A stretch of 64,000 bases of DNA from Microbacterium croceum (GTDB taxonomy: Bacteria; Actinomycetota; Actinomycetes; Actinomycetales; Microbacteriaceae): NCBI RefSeq assembly GCF_023091245.1, contig NZ_JAHWXN010000001.1, forward strand, positions 1,364,001 to 1,428,000. The letters run 5' to 3'. The notes under the pieces were generated by a model. That model did no database searches and had not been told where the DNA came from. It was given only the letters and a program-made list of their open reading frames with translations. The position numbers and the translations under genes were made by a program. Positions 33,966 to 43,602 of the stretch are shown here, one piece after another (positions within the stretch are counted from its first letter, which is position 1; the number at the start of each line of letters is the position of its first letter).

Positions 33966-34736
33966 GTGAACGCCGAAGCGATCATCGGATCCGGTGCCCT
34001 CTGGCTCGCCATCCCCGTGGCGATGCTCGCCGGCCTCGTCTCTTTCCTCTCGCCGTGCGTGCTGCCGCTGGTCCCCGGCTACCTCGGGTTCCTCGGTGGT
34101 GCGGTCGCGCCGCGCCCGTCGGGACGCACCGCAGGTGCGACGGATGCCGTCAGCAGCGGTCGCGGGCGACTCGTGCTCGGCGTGCTGCTGTTCATCCTCG
34201 GCTTCAGCGTGGTGTTCATCGCGCTGACGGTCCTCGGCGGCACCGCGGGCGTGTTCTTCCTGCGCTGGGGTGACCTGATCACCCGCATCCTCGGCGTCGT
34301 CATCATCCTGATGGGACTGGTGTTCCTCGGACTCTTCGGGTTCGCGCAGCGCGAGTTCCGCTTCCACGTCGACTCCAAGTTCGGCGTGATCGGCGCGCCC
34401 CTGCTCGGCATCGCGCTCGGCATCGGCTGGGCGCCGTGCATGGGCCCGACGCTCGCCGCGATCGTCGCCCTCTCCTTCAACGCCGGCGATCCGGTGCGCG
34501 CCGGGTTCCTCGGGCTCGCCTACTCGCTCGGTCTCGGCATCCCGTTCCTGCTCGTGGCACTGGGCTTCGGCTGGGCGACCAAGACCATCGGGTTCCTGCG
34601 CCGCCACATCCGCATCGTGAACATCATCGGAGGAGTGCTGCTGATCGTGCTGGGTGTGCTCATGGTCACCGGCCTCTGGACCGACATCATGTCGCGACTG
34701 ACGGCGGTGATCAGCAGTGTCCCGCTCCCCATCTGA
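33966..34736 (+). CDS. ccdA: Cytochrome c biogenesis protein CcdA
   Basis: CcdA passes reducing power across the membrane to the TlpA-like protein. The 256-residue protein has six hydrophobic helices and the two redox cysteines in FLSPCVLPL (Cys 31) and GWAPCMGPT (Cys 158). GTG 33966 follows GGGAG by 4 nt and lies 16 nt after the tlpA stop; the open frame runs further upstream through tlpA but that part is a shadow. It is operonic with tlpA and resB. Confidence 0.92.
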   Translation: MNAEAIIGSGALWLAIPVAMLAGLVSFLSPCVLPLVPGYLGFLGGAVAPRPSGRTAGATDAVSSGRGRLVLGVLLFILGFSVVFIALTVLGGTAGVFFLRWGDLITRILGVVIILMGLVFLGLFGFAQREFRFHVDSKFGVIGAPLLGIALGIGWAPCMGPTLAAIVALSFNAGDPVRAGFLGLAYSLGLGIPFLLVALGFGWATKTIGFLRRHIRIVNIIGGVLLIVLGVLMVTGLWTDIMSRLTAVISSVPLPI

Positions 34737-34755
34737 TGAGAAGAACGCAGAAGAG

Positions 34756-36540
34756 ATGACCAAGGCCGCCGTGCAAAAGAAGAACAGCGACACGTCCGAT
34801 CCGCTGCGCCCCTCGGACCACATCGACGGAGACGAGTCGATCGCCCAGCCGCGACTCGGACTGGTCGGATGGCTGCGCTGGGGTTGGCGTCAGCTGACCT
34901 CGATGCGCACGGCGCTGGTGCTGCTGCTCGTGCTCGCGATCGCCGCGATTCCCGGCTCGATCTTCCCGCAGCGCATGGCCGACCCCAACGGCGTCACCCA
35001 GTGGCAGCGTGACAACCCCGACCTCTTCCCGGTCCTCGATGCGCTCAAGCTGTTCGATGTCTACCTGTCTCCGTGGTTCTCCGCGATCTACCTGCTGCTG
35101 TTCGCCTCGCTCGTCGGCTGCGTCATCCCGCGCATCAAGCACCACGCCAAGGCGCTGCGGGCGCGGCCGCCGCGCACCCCTGCTCGGCTGCAACGGCTCG
35201 AGGACTTCCGCGCCGTGCAGCGCACCGCTGCCGAGCCCGAGTCCGCCGCCGCCGCATCGGTCGACATCGCGACCGCGCAGCTGAAGGCGCTTGGCTACCG
35301 CGTGGAGCGGTACGACCGCGGCCGCACGTTCTCGGTGTCGGCGGAGCGCGGCTACTGGCGCGAGACCGGCAACCTGCTCTTCCACCTGGCACTGGTCGGC
35401 GTGCTGATCACGGTCGGCATCGGCGGCGGCTTCTCGTACACCGGGCAGCGCGTGCTGGTCGAGGGTGAGACCTTCGCGAACACTCTCGTCGACTACGACT
35501 CGATGAACCGCGGCCGCTTCGTCGGCGACGACGCTCTGGCGCCGTACACGATGCGGCTCGACTCCTTCGATGTGAGCTACCAGCCCTTCGGTGAGCCGGG
35601 TTCGGGGCAGGCCGGTGACTTCTCGGCCAACGTCACGGTGAAGGAGAACGGCGAGGAGCGCACCGGCTCCGTCAAGGTCAACGAACCTCTCGCGGTCGCC
35701 GATGACGACGTCTTCCTGCTCGGCAACGGCTACGCGCCGAGGATCACGGTGCGCAACGCCGCCGGCGATGTCGTGTTCACCGGAAGCACGCCGTTCCTGC
35801 CGCAGGACGCGCAGATGTTCTCCCTGGGGATCATCAAGATCACGGACGGCATGCCCGAGCAGCTCGGTATCCGCGGCTTGTTCTATCCGACGACGGGTGT
35901 CCTGGATTCGGGCGCGTTCTTCTCGGCCTATCCTGCACTCACGAATCCGACCCTGACGCTTGATGTGTTCGCGGGTGACCTCGGCATCGACGGCGGAAGT
36001 CCCAAATCCGTCTATGTGCTCGATACGTCGGACCTGACCCAGCTCACCGGGCGCGCAGTCGGCAAGGACTCCATCCAGCTGGCCCCCGGCGACACGGCCG
36101 ATCTGCCGAACGGAATGGGCACCGTGACCTTCGAGGACGACTCGCCCGCGGGTGCGACCGATGCCTCTCAGTCGGTCAAGCGGTTCGCCTCGCTGCAGAT
36201 CCACCGTGACGACTCCGGTCCCTGGGTGCTGGGCTTCGCGCTGCTTGCTCTCGGCGGCCTCATGCTCGCGCTCTTCGTCCCGCGTCGCCGCGTGTGGGTC
36301 AAGGCCACGGCGACCGCCGACGGCATCGCCCTCGAGTACGCCGGACTCGCGCGCGGAGAAGACCCGACCATCGCGATCGCTCTCGACGACCTGGTCGCCG
36401 GTCACGGGCGCCTGCTCGACGCCGAGGGCGGATCGACAGCGGTCGCCGCGCAGGACGCTTCGACGAGCTCAGCGACCCAGGCAGAGGGCTCGGCGGCTCC
36501 CGACGTCGCTCCCGCATCCGACACCCCGAAAGTAGACTGA
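34756..36540 (+). CDS. resB: Cytochrome c biogenesis protein ResB
   Basis: ResB partners CcsB in System II haem delivery and ligation. The 594-residue protein has three N-terminal membrane helices (around MRTALVLLLVLAIAAIPGSIFPQ, WFSAIYLLLFASLVGCVIP and LLFHLALVGVLITVGIG), a 330-residue periplasmic-side domain and a fourth helix near residue 500. It ends in an Ala/Ser-rich tail. ATG 34756 is favoured; GTG 34717 would extend it by 13 residues. A -10-like TAGACT for ccsB overlaps its last codons. Confidence 0.92.
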   Translation: MTKAAVQKKNSDTSDPLRPSDHIDGDESIAQPRLGLVGWLRWGWRQLTSMRTALVLLLVLAIAAIPGSIFPQRMADPNGVTQWQRDNPDLFPVLDALKLFDVYLSPWFSAIYLLLFASLVGCVIPRIKHHAKALRARPPRTPARLQRLEDFRAVQRTAAEPESAAAASVDIATAQLKALGYRVERYDRGRTFSVSAERGYWRETGNLLFHLALVGVLITVGIGGGFSYTGQRVLVEGETFANTLVDYDSMNRGRFVGDDALAPYTMRLDSFDVSYQPFGEPGSGQAGDFSANVTVKENGEERTGSVKVNEPLAVADDDVFLLGNGYAPRITVRNAAGDVVFTGSTPFLPQDAQMFSLGIIKITDGMPEQLGIRGLFYPTTGVLDSGAFFSAYPALTNPTLTLDVFAGDLGIDGGSPKSVYVLDTSDLTQLTGRAVGKDSIQLAPGDTADLPNGMGTVTFEDDSPAGATDASQSVKRFASLQIHRDDSGPWVLGFALLALGGLMLALFVPRRRVWVKATATADGIALEYAGLARGEDPTIAIALDDLVAGHGRLLDAEGGSTAVAAQDASTSSATQAEGSAAPDVAPASDTPKVD

Positions 36541-36544
36541 CACC

Positions 36545-37525
36545 ATGTTCGACCTCAACGTGATCTCGCCGATCCTGCTGTGGACGGCGATCGCGATCTA
36601 TGCCGCTGCGTTCGTGGCCTACGCCTTCGACCTCGCGCGTCGTTCGCAGCTGAGCGCCGACTCGCAGACGGTCGCTCAGGCCGAGCTCGTCGGTGCCGCC
36701 GTCGGCGCCCGCGGTACCGTCACGACGGTCGCACCTGGCGCCACGGATGCCGCATCGCAGCGCTTCGTGATGGCCCGCATCGGCACCTCGCTGACGGTGC
36801 TCGCGTTCCTGTTCCACTTCGCCGCGACTCTCACCCGCGGCATCGCGGCCGGACGCGTTCCGTGGGCGAACCTCTACGAGTTCGCGATGATCGGCACGCT
36901 GCTGATCATCGCCGTCTACCTGATCGTGCTGCTCCGCGTCGATCTGCGGTTCCTCGGCACGTTCATCACGGGCCTCGTCGTGGTGCTGCTCGGACTCGCA
37001 GCCACGAACTTCTACATCGACGTGTCGCCGCTCATGGACCCGCTGAAGAGCGTGTGGCTGGTCATCCACGTGTTCGTGGCATCGCTCGGCACGGCGTTCT
37101 TCGCCCTCGCGTTCGCACTATCGGTCATCCAGCTGATGCAGTCGCGTCGGGAACGCCTCGTGTCCGAGGGCGCGGAGAAGACGGGTCCCGGCTTCCTGCG
37201 CACCTTCCCCGGGTCGGAGCGACTCGAGAGCATGGCGTACCGGTTCACGATCATCGGATTCATCCTCTGGACGTTCACGCTGATCGCCGGATCGATCTGG
37301 GCGTACTACGCATGGAGCCGCTTCTGGGGCTTCGATGTCAAGGAGACCTGGACGTTCGTGATCTGGGTTCTCTATGCCGGATACATCCACGCCAGGGCGA
37401 CCCGCGGCTGGCGGGGAAACCCCTCGGCATGGTTGGCGATCGTCGGCTTCGCGGCCGTCATGTTCAACTTCACGATCGTGAACGTCTTCTTCAAGGGATT
37501 GCACGCCTACTCCGGGCTGTCCTGA
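36545..37525 (+). CDS. ccsB: Cytochrome c biogenesis protein CcsB (CcsA-type)
   Basis: CcsB/CcsA is the haem-channel subunit with a WWD-type domain. The 326-residue protein has about eight membrane segments, and the haem-handling signature is WGFDVKETWTFVIWVLYAGYIHAR. A conserved His lies in the loop after ALKSVWLVIHV-like sequence, and another in RATRGWRG. The ATG is 4 nt after the resB stop. TAGACT (36533-36538), inside the end of resB, is 6 nt before the ATG, so a secondary leaderless promoter may add to read-through from the operon. Confidence 0.92.
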   Translation: MFDLNVISPILLWTAIAIYAAAFVAYAFDLARRSQLSADSQTVAQAELVGAAVGARGTVTTVAPGATDAASQRFVMARIGTSLTVLAFLFHFAATLTRGIAAGRVPWANLYEFAMIGTLLIIAVYLIVLLRVDLRFLGTFITGLVVVLLGLAATNFYIDVSPLMDPLKSVWLVIHVFVASLGTAFFALAFALSVIQLMQSRRERLVSEGAEKTGPGFLRTFPGSERLESMAYRFTIIGFILWTFTLIAGSIWAYYAWSRFWGFDVKETWTFVIWVLYAGYIHARATRGWRGNPSAWLAIVGFAAVMFNFTIVNVFFKGLHAYSGLS

Positions 37526-37609
37526 TCCCACCGCAGCAGAGGTACTGCCCTCCGAAGCGCAGCGGTATGCTCATCGCGGGGGAGGCACTGTGAACGGGAG
37601 GACTGATCC

Positions 37610-38245
37610 GTGACCATCGAGATCGGAATCATCGAAGACCATCCTGCGATGCTGCTCGGCACCGTCGCGATCCTCCACAAGAGCGATGACATCCGCGTCG
37701 TCGCCCATGGGACGACGGCGGCGGCGGTGGTGCGCTACGGCGGACCGCTGCACGTGGTGCTGCTCGATCTGTCGCTGGCCGACGGCACGGGCCCGGCCGA
37801 GAACATCCAGGCGCTGGCGCCGCTGGGTGCGCCCATCATCGCGTACACGTCCGGCGAGCGACCGCACCTGATCCGTGAGGCTGCCCGAGCGGGAGCATCC
37901 GGGATGATCCGCAAGTCGGATCGAATCGAGCTGATCGCGGATGCGGTGCGCCGGGCCGCCCGTGGCGAGATCGTCGCGAGCGCGGATTGGGCGGCCGCCC
38001 TCGAATCGGATCGCGAGTTCGTGTCGGCGCAGCTGAGTCCCCGTGAGTCGGAGGTGCTGTCGCTGTACGCCTCGGGGGAGACCGCCAAACAGGTCGCCCA
38101 GCTGCTGTACCTGTCACCGGAGACGATCATCGATCACGTGCGCCGCATCCGCGCGAAGTACGCCGCGGTCGATCGTGCCGCCCCCACCAAGGTCGATCTC
38201 TTCCGCCGCGCCGTGGAGGACGGCCTCGTCTCTCCCGAGCGCTGA
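37610..38245 (+). CDS. Orphan NarL/LuxR-family response regulator
   Basis: A 211-residue regulator: receiver domain with the acidic pair IIEDH and phospho-acceptor Asp 53 (VVLLDLS), then a LuxR-type HTH (LSPRESEVLSLYASGETAKQVAQLL). No sensor kinase lies next to it. GTG 37610 has a GGGAGG site 8 nt upstream. TATGCT at 37565-37570 is a possible -10. A role in controlling the cytochrome c cassette or another locus cannot be told from the sequence. Confidence 0.88.
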   Translation: MTIEIGIIEDHPAMLLGTVAILHKSDDIRVVAHGTTAAAVVRYGGPLHVVLLDLSLADGTGPAENIQALAPLGAPIIAYTSGERPHLIREAARAGASGMIRKSDRIELIADAVRRAARGEIVASADWAAALESDREFVSAQLSPRESEVLSLYASGETAKQVAQLLYLSPETIIDHVRRIRAKYAAVDRAAPTKVDLFRRAVEDGLVSPER

Positions 38246-38263
38246 GTCCGTTCACCGCCGAGG

Positions 38264-39832
38264 TCAGCCGCTGAACGGCCAGATCAGCGGCACGTAGAAC
38301 ACCGCGACGGCGAAGAACAGCAGCATCAGCGGCAGGCCGAGCCGTGCGTAGTCGCCGAACCGGTAGCCGCCCGGCTCCATGACCAGGAGGTTGGCAGGCG
38401 TCGCCACCGGCGTGAGAAAGGCGGCGGCACCGGCGACCGTCAGCGCCATCAGGAACGGGAGCACCGAGGCATCCATCGCGCTCGCGAGTGCGACGGCGAC
38501 CGGGGCCACGATCAGCACAGTGGCGGTGTTGCTGATGAGCTGGCCCAGCAGGAGGGTGATCACGACGATGACGGCCACCGCGGCCTGCGGCCCGGTGTCT
38601 CCCAGCCAGGTGCGCAGGGTCTCGGCGATCAGCGTCGCCGCACCGGTCTCCTGGAAGGCGGTCGACAGCGGGATCATGCCGGCCACCAGGATCACCGTGG
38701 TCCACGAGATGGAGCGGTAGGCGCGCGCGATCGGCACCACCCCGGTCAGGATCAGGGCTCCGGCGGCGAGAAGCCCGGCGATCGCGGCGGGCACGACCCC
38801 GGTGGCGAGCAGGACGATCATGACGATGACGATGACGGACGTGCGCTTGGCGCCCGCTCCGAGCGGGACGGACCGGCGCAGCGTGAGCGGCGCATCGACC
38901 ACCAGCACCTCGTCGCGCTGGGCGGTGTGGCGCTGGAGGTCATCCCACGAACCGTCGAGCAGCAGTGCGTCGCCCGCGCGGAGCTTGTCGCCCGTGCTGT
39001 CGAGCGTCTCGCCGCCACGCCGCACGCCGAGCACGACGAGGTCGCCGCTGGGTGTGCACATGCCGGCGAAGACATGCAGCCCGATCAAGGAGGAGCGCGG
39101 GGGCACGACGACCTCCGCCACACCTCTGGCCGCTGACATCAGCGGGCGGTCGCTGGTGATCGCGTAGTCCGCGCGTAGCGTGCCGGCGAGTCTCTCCAGA
39201 TCGACCGGTGCTGCGGCCGCGCTTCTCGAGGGGAGCAGCCGGGATCCGAAGAGCAGGATGATCGCGAGTGTGCCGACGACGAGCGGGAGGCCGACCAGCG
39301 CGAACTCGAAGAAGCCGAAGGCGCGGCCGCCGTTGTCGGCGGAGACCTCCGAGACGATGATGTTCACCGGTGTGCCGGTGAGCGCGAGCATCGATCCTGC
39401 GTGCGCCGAGAACGCGAGCGGCATCAGCATCTGCGACGGGGCGATACCGGCGCGGGCGGCGACGACAACGACCAGCGGCAGCAGCGCGGCGACAGCTCCG
39501 TTCACACTGATGACCGCGGTGAGGACGGCGGTGAGCAGACCGATGGTGACCAGCAGGCGGCTGCGGTCCGTGCCCGTGCGGGCGATCACCTCTTGCCCCG
39601 CCCAGGCGACGATGCCGGTGGATTCGAGAGCTTCGCTCACCACGAACAGAGCGGCGATGAAGAGCACCGTCGGGTCGCCGAAGCCCGCCAGCGCGGTGTG
39701 CAGATCCAGCACGCCGAAGAGGTAGAGGGCGACGGATACACCGACGGCGACGACACCGAGGGGAATGCGATTCGAGACGAACGCGATCACCGCGCACAGC
39801 AGAATGATGAGCGTCGTCACGATCGGGTCCAT
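38264..39832 (-). CDS. SLC13-family permease with internal RCK_C domains
   Basis: A 522-residue transporter of the DASS/SLC13 (sodium:sulfate or carboxylate) type. Membrane segments fill the N- and C-terminal thirds. The central soluble part (about residues 200-300) contains RCK_C-like sequence, with VPPRSSLIGLHVFAGMC and GDALLLDGSWDD. It has NxP-type motifs in TGTPVNIIVSE and the C-terminal ATPANLLVMEPGGY. The substrate is unknown: sulfate, dicarboxylate or similar. ATG 39832 follows TATGGT (39845-39840) by 7 nt. Confidence 0.87.
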   Translation of the reverse strand: MDPIVTTLIILLCAVIAFVSNRIPLGVVAVGVSVALYLFGVLDLHTALAGFGDPTVLFIAALFVVSEALESTGIVAWAGQEVIARTGTDRSRLLVTIGLLTAVLTAVISVNGAVAALLPLVVVVAARAGIAPSQMLMPLAFSAHAGSMLALTGTPVNIIVSEVSADNGGRAFGFFEFALVGLPLVVGTLAIILLFGSRLLPSRSAAAAPVDLERLAGTLRADYAITSDRPLMSAARGVAEVVVPPRSSLIGLHVFAGMCTPSGDLVVLGVRRGGETLDSTGDKLRAGDALLLDGSWDDLQRHTAQRDEVLVVDAPLTLRRSVPLGAGAKRTSVIVIVMIVLLATGVVPAAIAGLLAAGALILTGVVPIARAYRSISWTTVILVAGMIPLSTAFQETGAATLIAETLRTWLGDTGPQAAVAVIVVITLLLGQLISNTATVLIVAPVAVALASAMDASVLPFLMALTVAGAAAFLTPVATPANLLVMEPGGYRFGDYARLGLPLMLLFFAVAVFYVPLIWPFSG

Positions 39833-39920
39833 AGGGCTGACCATAAACGGCGGTGCGCGACCCGGCATCCCCCAATAATGGGGGGGGTCATGCTCGGGTC
39901 ACTCACGCCAGGATGGGATC

Positions 39921-41582
39921 ATGCCTGCCGCGAAGGAACTGAGCACCCCGGGTGCCGAGAGCAAGGGGTTCCTGAACTGGATCGAGAAGGTCGGCAACAA
40001 GGTGCCGGACCCCACGATCATGTTCGTCTACCTGATCGGACTGATCGCCGTGCTCTCCGCGATCCTCTCCTGGGTCGGGGTGTCGGTGACCGACGAGGTG
40101 GTCACCCCGGTGCCGCGAGACGAGTTCTCGCAGATCAACGAGCATCTCGGCGGCACGTGGAGCATCTACGACTCGGTCACGGGTGAACCCGCAGAGGTCC
40201 CCGATTACATCGTGGAGGAGCGCACGTTCGATGTGCGCAACCTGCTCTCGGTCGAGGGCGTCCGGTACTTCGTCACGTCGTTCGTCGACAACTTCGCCGG
40301 GTTCGGGGTGGTCGCCGTCGTGCTGATCGCGATGGCGGGCGTCGGCGTCGCCGAGCACGCCGGCCTCATGGGGGCGCTCATCCGCCGCGTGGTCAAGGTC
40401 GCGCCGCGGCGCTGGCTGGCCTTCATCCTGATCTTCGTCGGAGTGCTCTCGTCGGTCGCGACGGATGCCGGCTACCTGATCCTCGTCCCGCTCGCCGCGG
40501 CGGCGTTCCTCACGGTCGGCAGGAATCCCCTGGCGGGCCTCGCCGCCGCCTTCGCCGGTGTCGGAGCGGCCTTCGGCGCGAACCTGCTGATCACTCCGAG
40601 CGACAGCATGCTCACCGAGATCACGAACGAAGTGCTCACCTCCGCGGGGATGGAGCCGATCGAGGTCACGCAGAACTTCTACTTCGGGATCGTGTCGTCG
40701 ATCCTCCTGGCCGTCGTCGCCCTGCTGGTGACCGTGTTCATCACGGAGAAGCGGCTGGGGGCCTACGACCGCAGCGAGCTCACCATCGCGGACGAGACGG
40801 AGGACGTCGACCATGACGCCGAGGCGCGCGGCCTGCAATTCTCGTTCTGGGCGCTGCTCGGCTACGTCGCGCTGATCGCGCTGCTCACGGCTCCGCCCGG
40901 GGCGCCGCTGCGCGATCCGGAGACCGGAGCGATCATCGGCACCACACCGTTCATGGCGAGCCTGGTGTTCATCATCTCGCTGGCTTTCCTGGTGTGCGGT
41001 CTCGCCTATGGTGCCGGCGCGCGCACCCTCCGTGGCGGTTCCGCCGCGGTCGGCGCGATCGCGAAGACGTTCGCGAGCCTGGGTGGCCTGCTCGTGATGT
41101 TCCTGATGATCGCCCAGTTCATCGCCCTCTTCAACTGGACCAACCTGCCGACGGTGGCGGCCGTGTCGGCTGCGGAGCTGCTGCAGCAGGCCAACGTGCC
41201 GGCGATCGTGCTGCTGCTCGCGTTCATCGTCGTGATCGTGATCCTCGACTTCATCCTCCCCGGGCTGGTGCCCAAATGGGTGATCTTCGCGCCGGTGTTC
41301 ATCCCGATCTTCGCCTCGCTCGATGTGGCACCGCAGACGCTGCTCGCCGCCTACCGGGTCGGCGATTCGCCCGTGAACGTGCTGACGCCGCTGATGGTCT
41401 ACCTGCCCTTCATGGTCACCGTCGCCCAGCGCTACAAGAAGGATGCGGGCATCGGCACGATCATCGCCTTGATGATCCCGTACGCGATGTGGATGCTGAT
41501 CTCGTGGGTCGCCCTCTACGTCGTGTGGTTCTTGCTCGGCATCCCGTGGGGGCCCGGTTCTCCGGTCGACATGGTCGGCTGA
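39921..41582 (+). CDS. AbgT-family transporter
   Basis: A 553-residue membrane protein of the AbgT family, known from p-aminobenzoyl-glutamate uptake in E. coli and drug efflux in Neisseria. It has an N-terminal NWIEKVGNKVPDPTIMFVYL, a large non-membrane loop to residue 115, and repeated hairpin signatures including TDAGYLILVPLAAAAFLTVG and DFILPGLVPKWVIFAPVFIPIF. The substrate is a peptide or amino-acyl compound in most models. It lies 66 nt upstream of an M17 aminopeptidase, which suggests peptide import and hydrolysis. Confidence 0.9.
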   Translation: MPAAKELSTPGAESKGFLNWIEKVGNKVPDPTIMFVYLIGLIAVLSAILSWVGVSVTDEVVTPVPRDEFSQINEHLGGTWSIYDSVTGEPAEVPDYIVEERTFDVRNLLSVEGVRYFVTSFVDNFAGFGVVAVVLIAMAGVGVAEHAGLMGALIRRVVKVAPRRWLAFILIFVGVLSSVATDAGYLILVPLAAAAFLTVGRNPLAGLAAAFAGVGAAFGANLLITPSDSMLTEITNEVLTSAGMEPIEVTQNFYFGIVSSILLAVVALLVTVFITEKRLGAYDRSELTIADETEDVDHDAEARGLQFSFWALLGYVALIALLTAPPGAPLRDPETGAIIGTTPFMASLVFIISLAFLVCGLAYGAGARTLRGGSAAVGAIAKTFASLGGLLVMFLMIAQFIALFNWTNLPTVAAVSAAELLQQANVPAIVLLLAFIVVIVILDFILPGLVPKWVIFAPVFIPIFASLDVAPQTLLAAYRVGDSPVNVLTPLMVYLPFMVTVAQRYKKDAGIGTIIALMIPYAMWMLISWVALYVVWFLLGIPWGPGSPVDMVG

Positions 41583-41648
41583 CCGACGCCACGCAGTCGC
41601 CGACGACGCCCGACGCATCCCGACATCCCCGCACCGAAGGAACAGACC

Positions 41649-43160
41649 ATGGACCGCAGACCGAACAAGATCATCCCCGCCGATCTGCCGACCGTCCCAG
41701 GACTCGATGACCTCGACGCCACCAGCATCGAGGTCGCCCCGGTTCCCGCTGACGCGCAGGCTATCGGGATCGGCGTCTACGCCGACGGCGAGGTGCCCGC
41801 CGAGGTCGGCTTCGACCGCGCAGCGCTCACAGACGCCGGTTTCACGGCGAAGCCCGGCAGTGTGCTGACGGTGCCGCGGGTCGGGCGACCCGATCTCGTC
41901 GTGCTCGGTCTCGGCGACCATGACGATCTCACCGCCGACGTGCTGCGCGATGCGGCGGCGGCGCTCATGCGCGGTGCTTCCCGTCGCGCACACCTGGGGC
42001 TCCGGATCGACGACCTCGCCGGCGTCGATCTCGCGGTCGCCATCCGGGCGCTCGCCGAGGGGGCGCTGCTCGCCCGCTACCGCTACACCGTGCTGGAGAG
42101 CACGACGACGCACGTCGCCCTGGAGGCACTCGCCCTCGATCTGCCGGGGTACGGCGAGCTCGAGCAGCCCGTCGCCGAGGCGTTCGTCGGAGCCCGTGCT
42201 GCGGTGGTGGCACGCGACCTCGCGAACACTCCTCCCGGTCATCTCACGGCCGTCAACATGGGCGAGATCGCCGAGTCGCTGGGGCAGCGCTTCGGCTTCT
42301 CCGTGGAGCTGTTCGACAAGGAGGCACTGATCGAGCTCGGCTGCGGCGGACTCCTCGGCGTGAACCAGGGGTCGACCGAAGAGCCGCGCATGATCAAGCT
42401 GACCTACACCCCGTCGGGTGAGAGCAGCGGTCACCTGGGCCTGGTCGGCAAGGGCATCATGTACGACTCGGGCGGCATCAGCCTCAAGCCGAGCGATCCG
42501 ATGCATCTGCTGATGAAGATGGACATGGGTGGTGCGGCGGCGGTGCTCGGCGCGTTCACCGCACTGCGCGATGCCGGCACGACGGCGACCGTCTCCGGGT
42601 GGCTGATGTGCACGGACAACATGCCCTCCGGCACGTCGTACAAACTCGGTGATGTGCTCACCGCCCGCGGCGGGACGACCATCGAGGTGAAGAACACCGA
42701 CGCCGAAGGACGCCTCGTGATGAGCGATGCGCTTGTGCTGGCGACTGAGGACGGCGTCGACGCGATCATCGACATCGCCACCCTGACCGGTGCTGCGCTC
42801 GTGTCGCTCGGCCCCGCGCGAGCTCCGGTCTTCGGCAACGATCAGCGCACGGTCGACCTGGTCACCGCGGCGGCCGCGGCGGTCGACGAGCAGGTCTGGC
42901 AGCTGCCACTGGAGAGGAAGTACCGCCCGCAGCTCGATTCGCAGATCGCCGACATCGCGAATCTCGGCGGTCCGTTCGCCGGTGCGACGACGGCGGCACT
43001 GTTCCTCGAGCACTTCGTCGGCAAGACGCCCTGGGCGCACCTCGACATCGCCGGCACCATGCAGACCGAGAAGGACGACGCCTGGCGCACTGCTGGAGCG
43101 ACCGGGTTCGGCGCCCGCATCCTGCTCGAGGTCGCGCGCGGTTTCGCCCCCGCATCCTGA
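41649..43160 (+). CDS. pepA: Leucyl aminopeptidase (M17)
   Basis: A 503-residue zinc/manganese aminopeptidase that releases N-terminal residues from peptides. Catalytic marks are all present: GKGIMYDSGGISLKP (metal Lys and Asp), MKMDMGGAAAVLGA and the family signature NTDAEGRLV. The N-terminal macro-like domain is about 165 residues. An AAGGAACAG site precedes the ATG. The position after an AbgT transporter suggests hydrolysis of an imported dipeptide or aminoacyl-glutamate. Confidence 0.95.
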   Translation: MDRRPNKIIPADLPTVPGLDDLDATSIEVAPVPADAQAIGIGVYADGEVPAEVGFDRAALTDAGFTAKPGSVLTVPRVGRPDLVVLGLGDHDDLTADVLRDAAAALMRGASRRAHLGLRIDDLAGVDLAVAIRALAEGALLARYRYTVLESTTTHVALEALALDLPGYGELEQPVAEAFVGARAAVVARDLANTPPGHLTAVNMGEIAESLGQRFGFSVELFDKEALIELGCGGLLGVNQGSTEEPRMIKLTYTPSGESSGHLGLVGKGIMYDSGGISLKPSDPMHLLMKMDMGGAAAVLGAFTALRDAGTTATVSGWLMCTDNMPSGTSYKLGDVLTARGGTTIEVKNTDAEGRLVMSDALVLATEDGVDAIIDIATLTGAALVSLGPARAPVFGNDQRTVDLVTAAAAAVDEQVWQLPLERKYRPQLDSQIADIANLGGPFAGATTAALFLEHFVGKTPWAHLDIAGTMQTEKDDAWRTAGATGFGARILLEVARGFAPAS

Positions 43161-43185
43161 AACCCATCACAGAACGAGGAGTGCC

Positions 43186-43602
43186 ATGGCTTCATGGACG
43201 TATGTCGGACCGCTCAACTTCGCGGTGTTCGCCGTTCCCTTCGGAGTCGACCTCACGGTCGTCATCAAAGAGCTGGAGACGCTCCAGCACGCGCATGCGA
43301 TCGAGGTGCTCGACATCGAGTTGATCGCCGCCACGGCGGATGGCGGTGTGCGCCGGGAGCCCTTCGAGAACGCCTCAGCCGACGCGGCGGAGACGGATCT
43401 GCTCGACGACGAGGACCTGGCCGAGATCGGCCGGGAGCTCGCCGCCGGAGAGCGCGCGCTCGTGGTGGTCTATGAGGACCGCAGCCTCGCCGGAGTCGCC
43501 GGGCTGGTGGGTGGGCTCGGCGGCCGCAACATCTGGTCGGGCGGGATCGACGCCGCCGACCTCGACGAAGAGTCCGCACCGCAGGAAGGAGCAGGGGAAT
43601 GA
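43186..43602 (+). CDS. DUF6325-like protein
   Basis: A 138-residue protein beginning SWTYVGPLNFAVFAVPFG and continuing with an acidic middle (DAAETDLLDDEDLAEIG) and ALVVVYEDRSLAGVAGLVGGLGG. This matches the small actinobacterial group named DUF6325, usually next to SHOCT proteins, as here. Function is unknown. A GAGGAG site precedes the ATG, and its stop overlaps the next gene by 4 nt. Confidence 0.7.
   Translation: MASWTYVGPLNFAVFAVPFGVDLTVVIKELETLQHAHAIEVLDIELIAATADGGVRREPFENASADAAETDLLDDEDLAEIGRELAAGERALVVVYEDRSLAGVAGLVGGLGGRNIWSGGIDAADLDEESAPQEGAGE

Noticed and set aside
39903..43040. 1045-codon antisense frame over the AbgT and pepA genes
   Set aside because: It spans two well-supported genes and their gap, with repetitive RD/HR composition and no homology signal.
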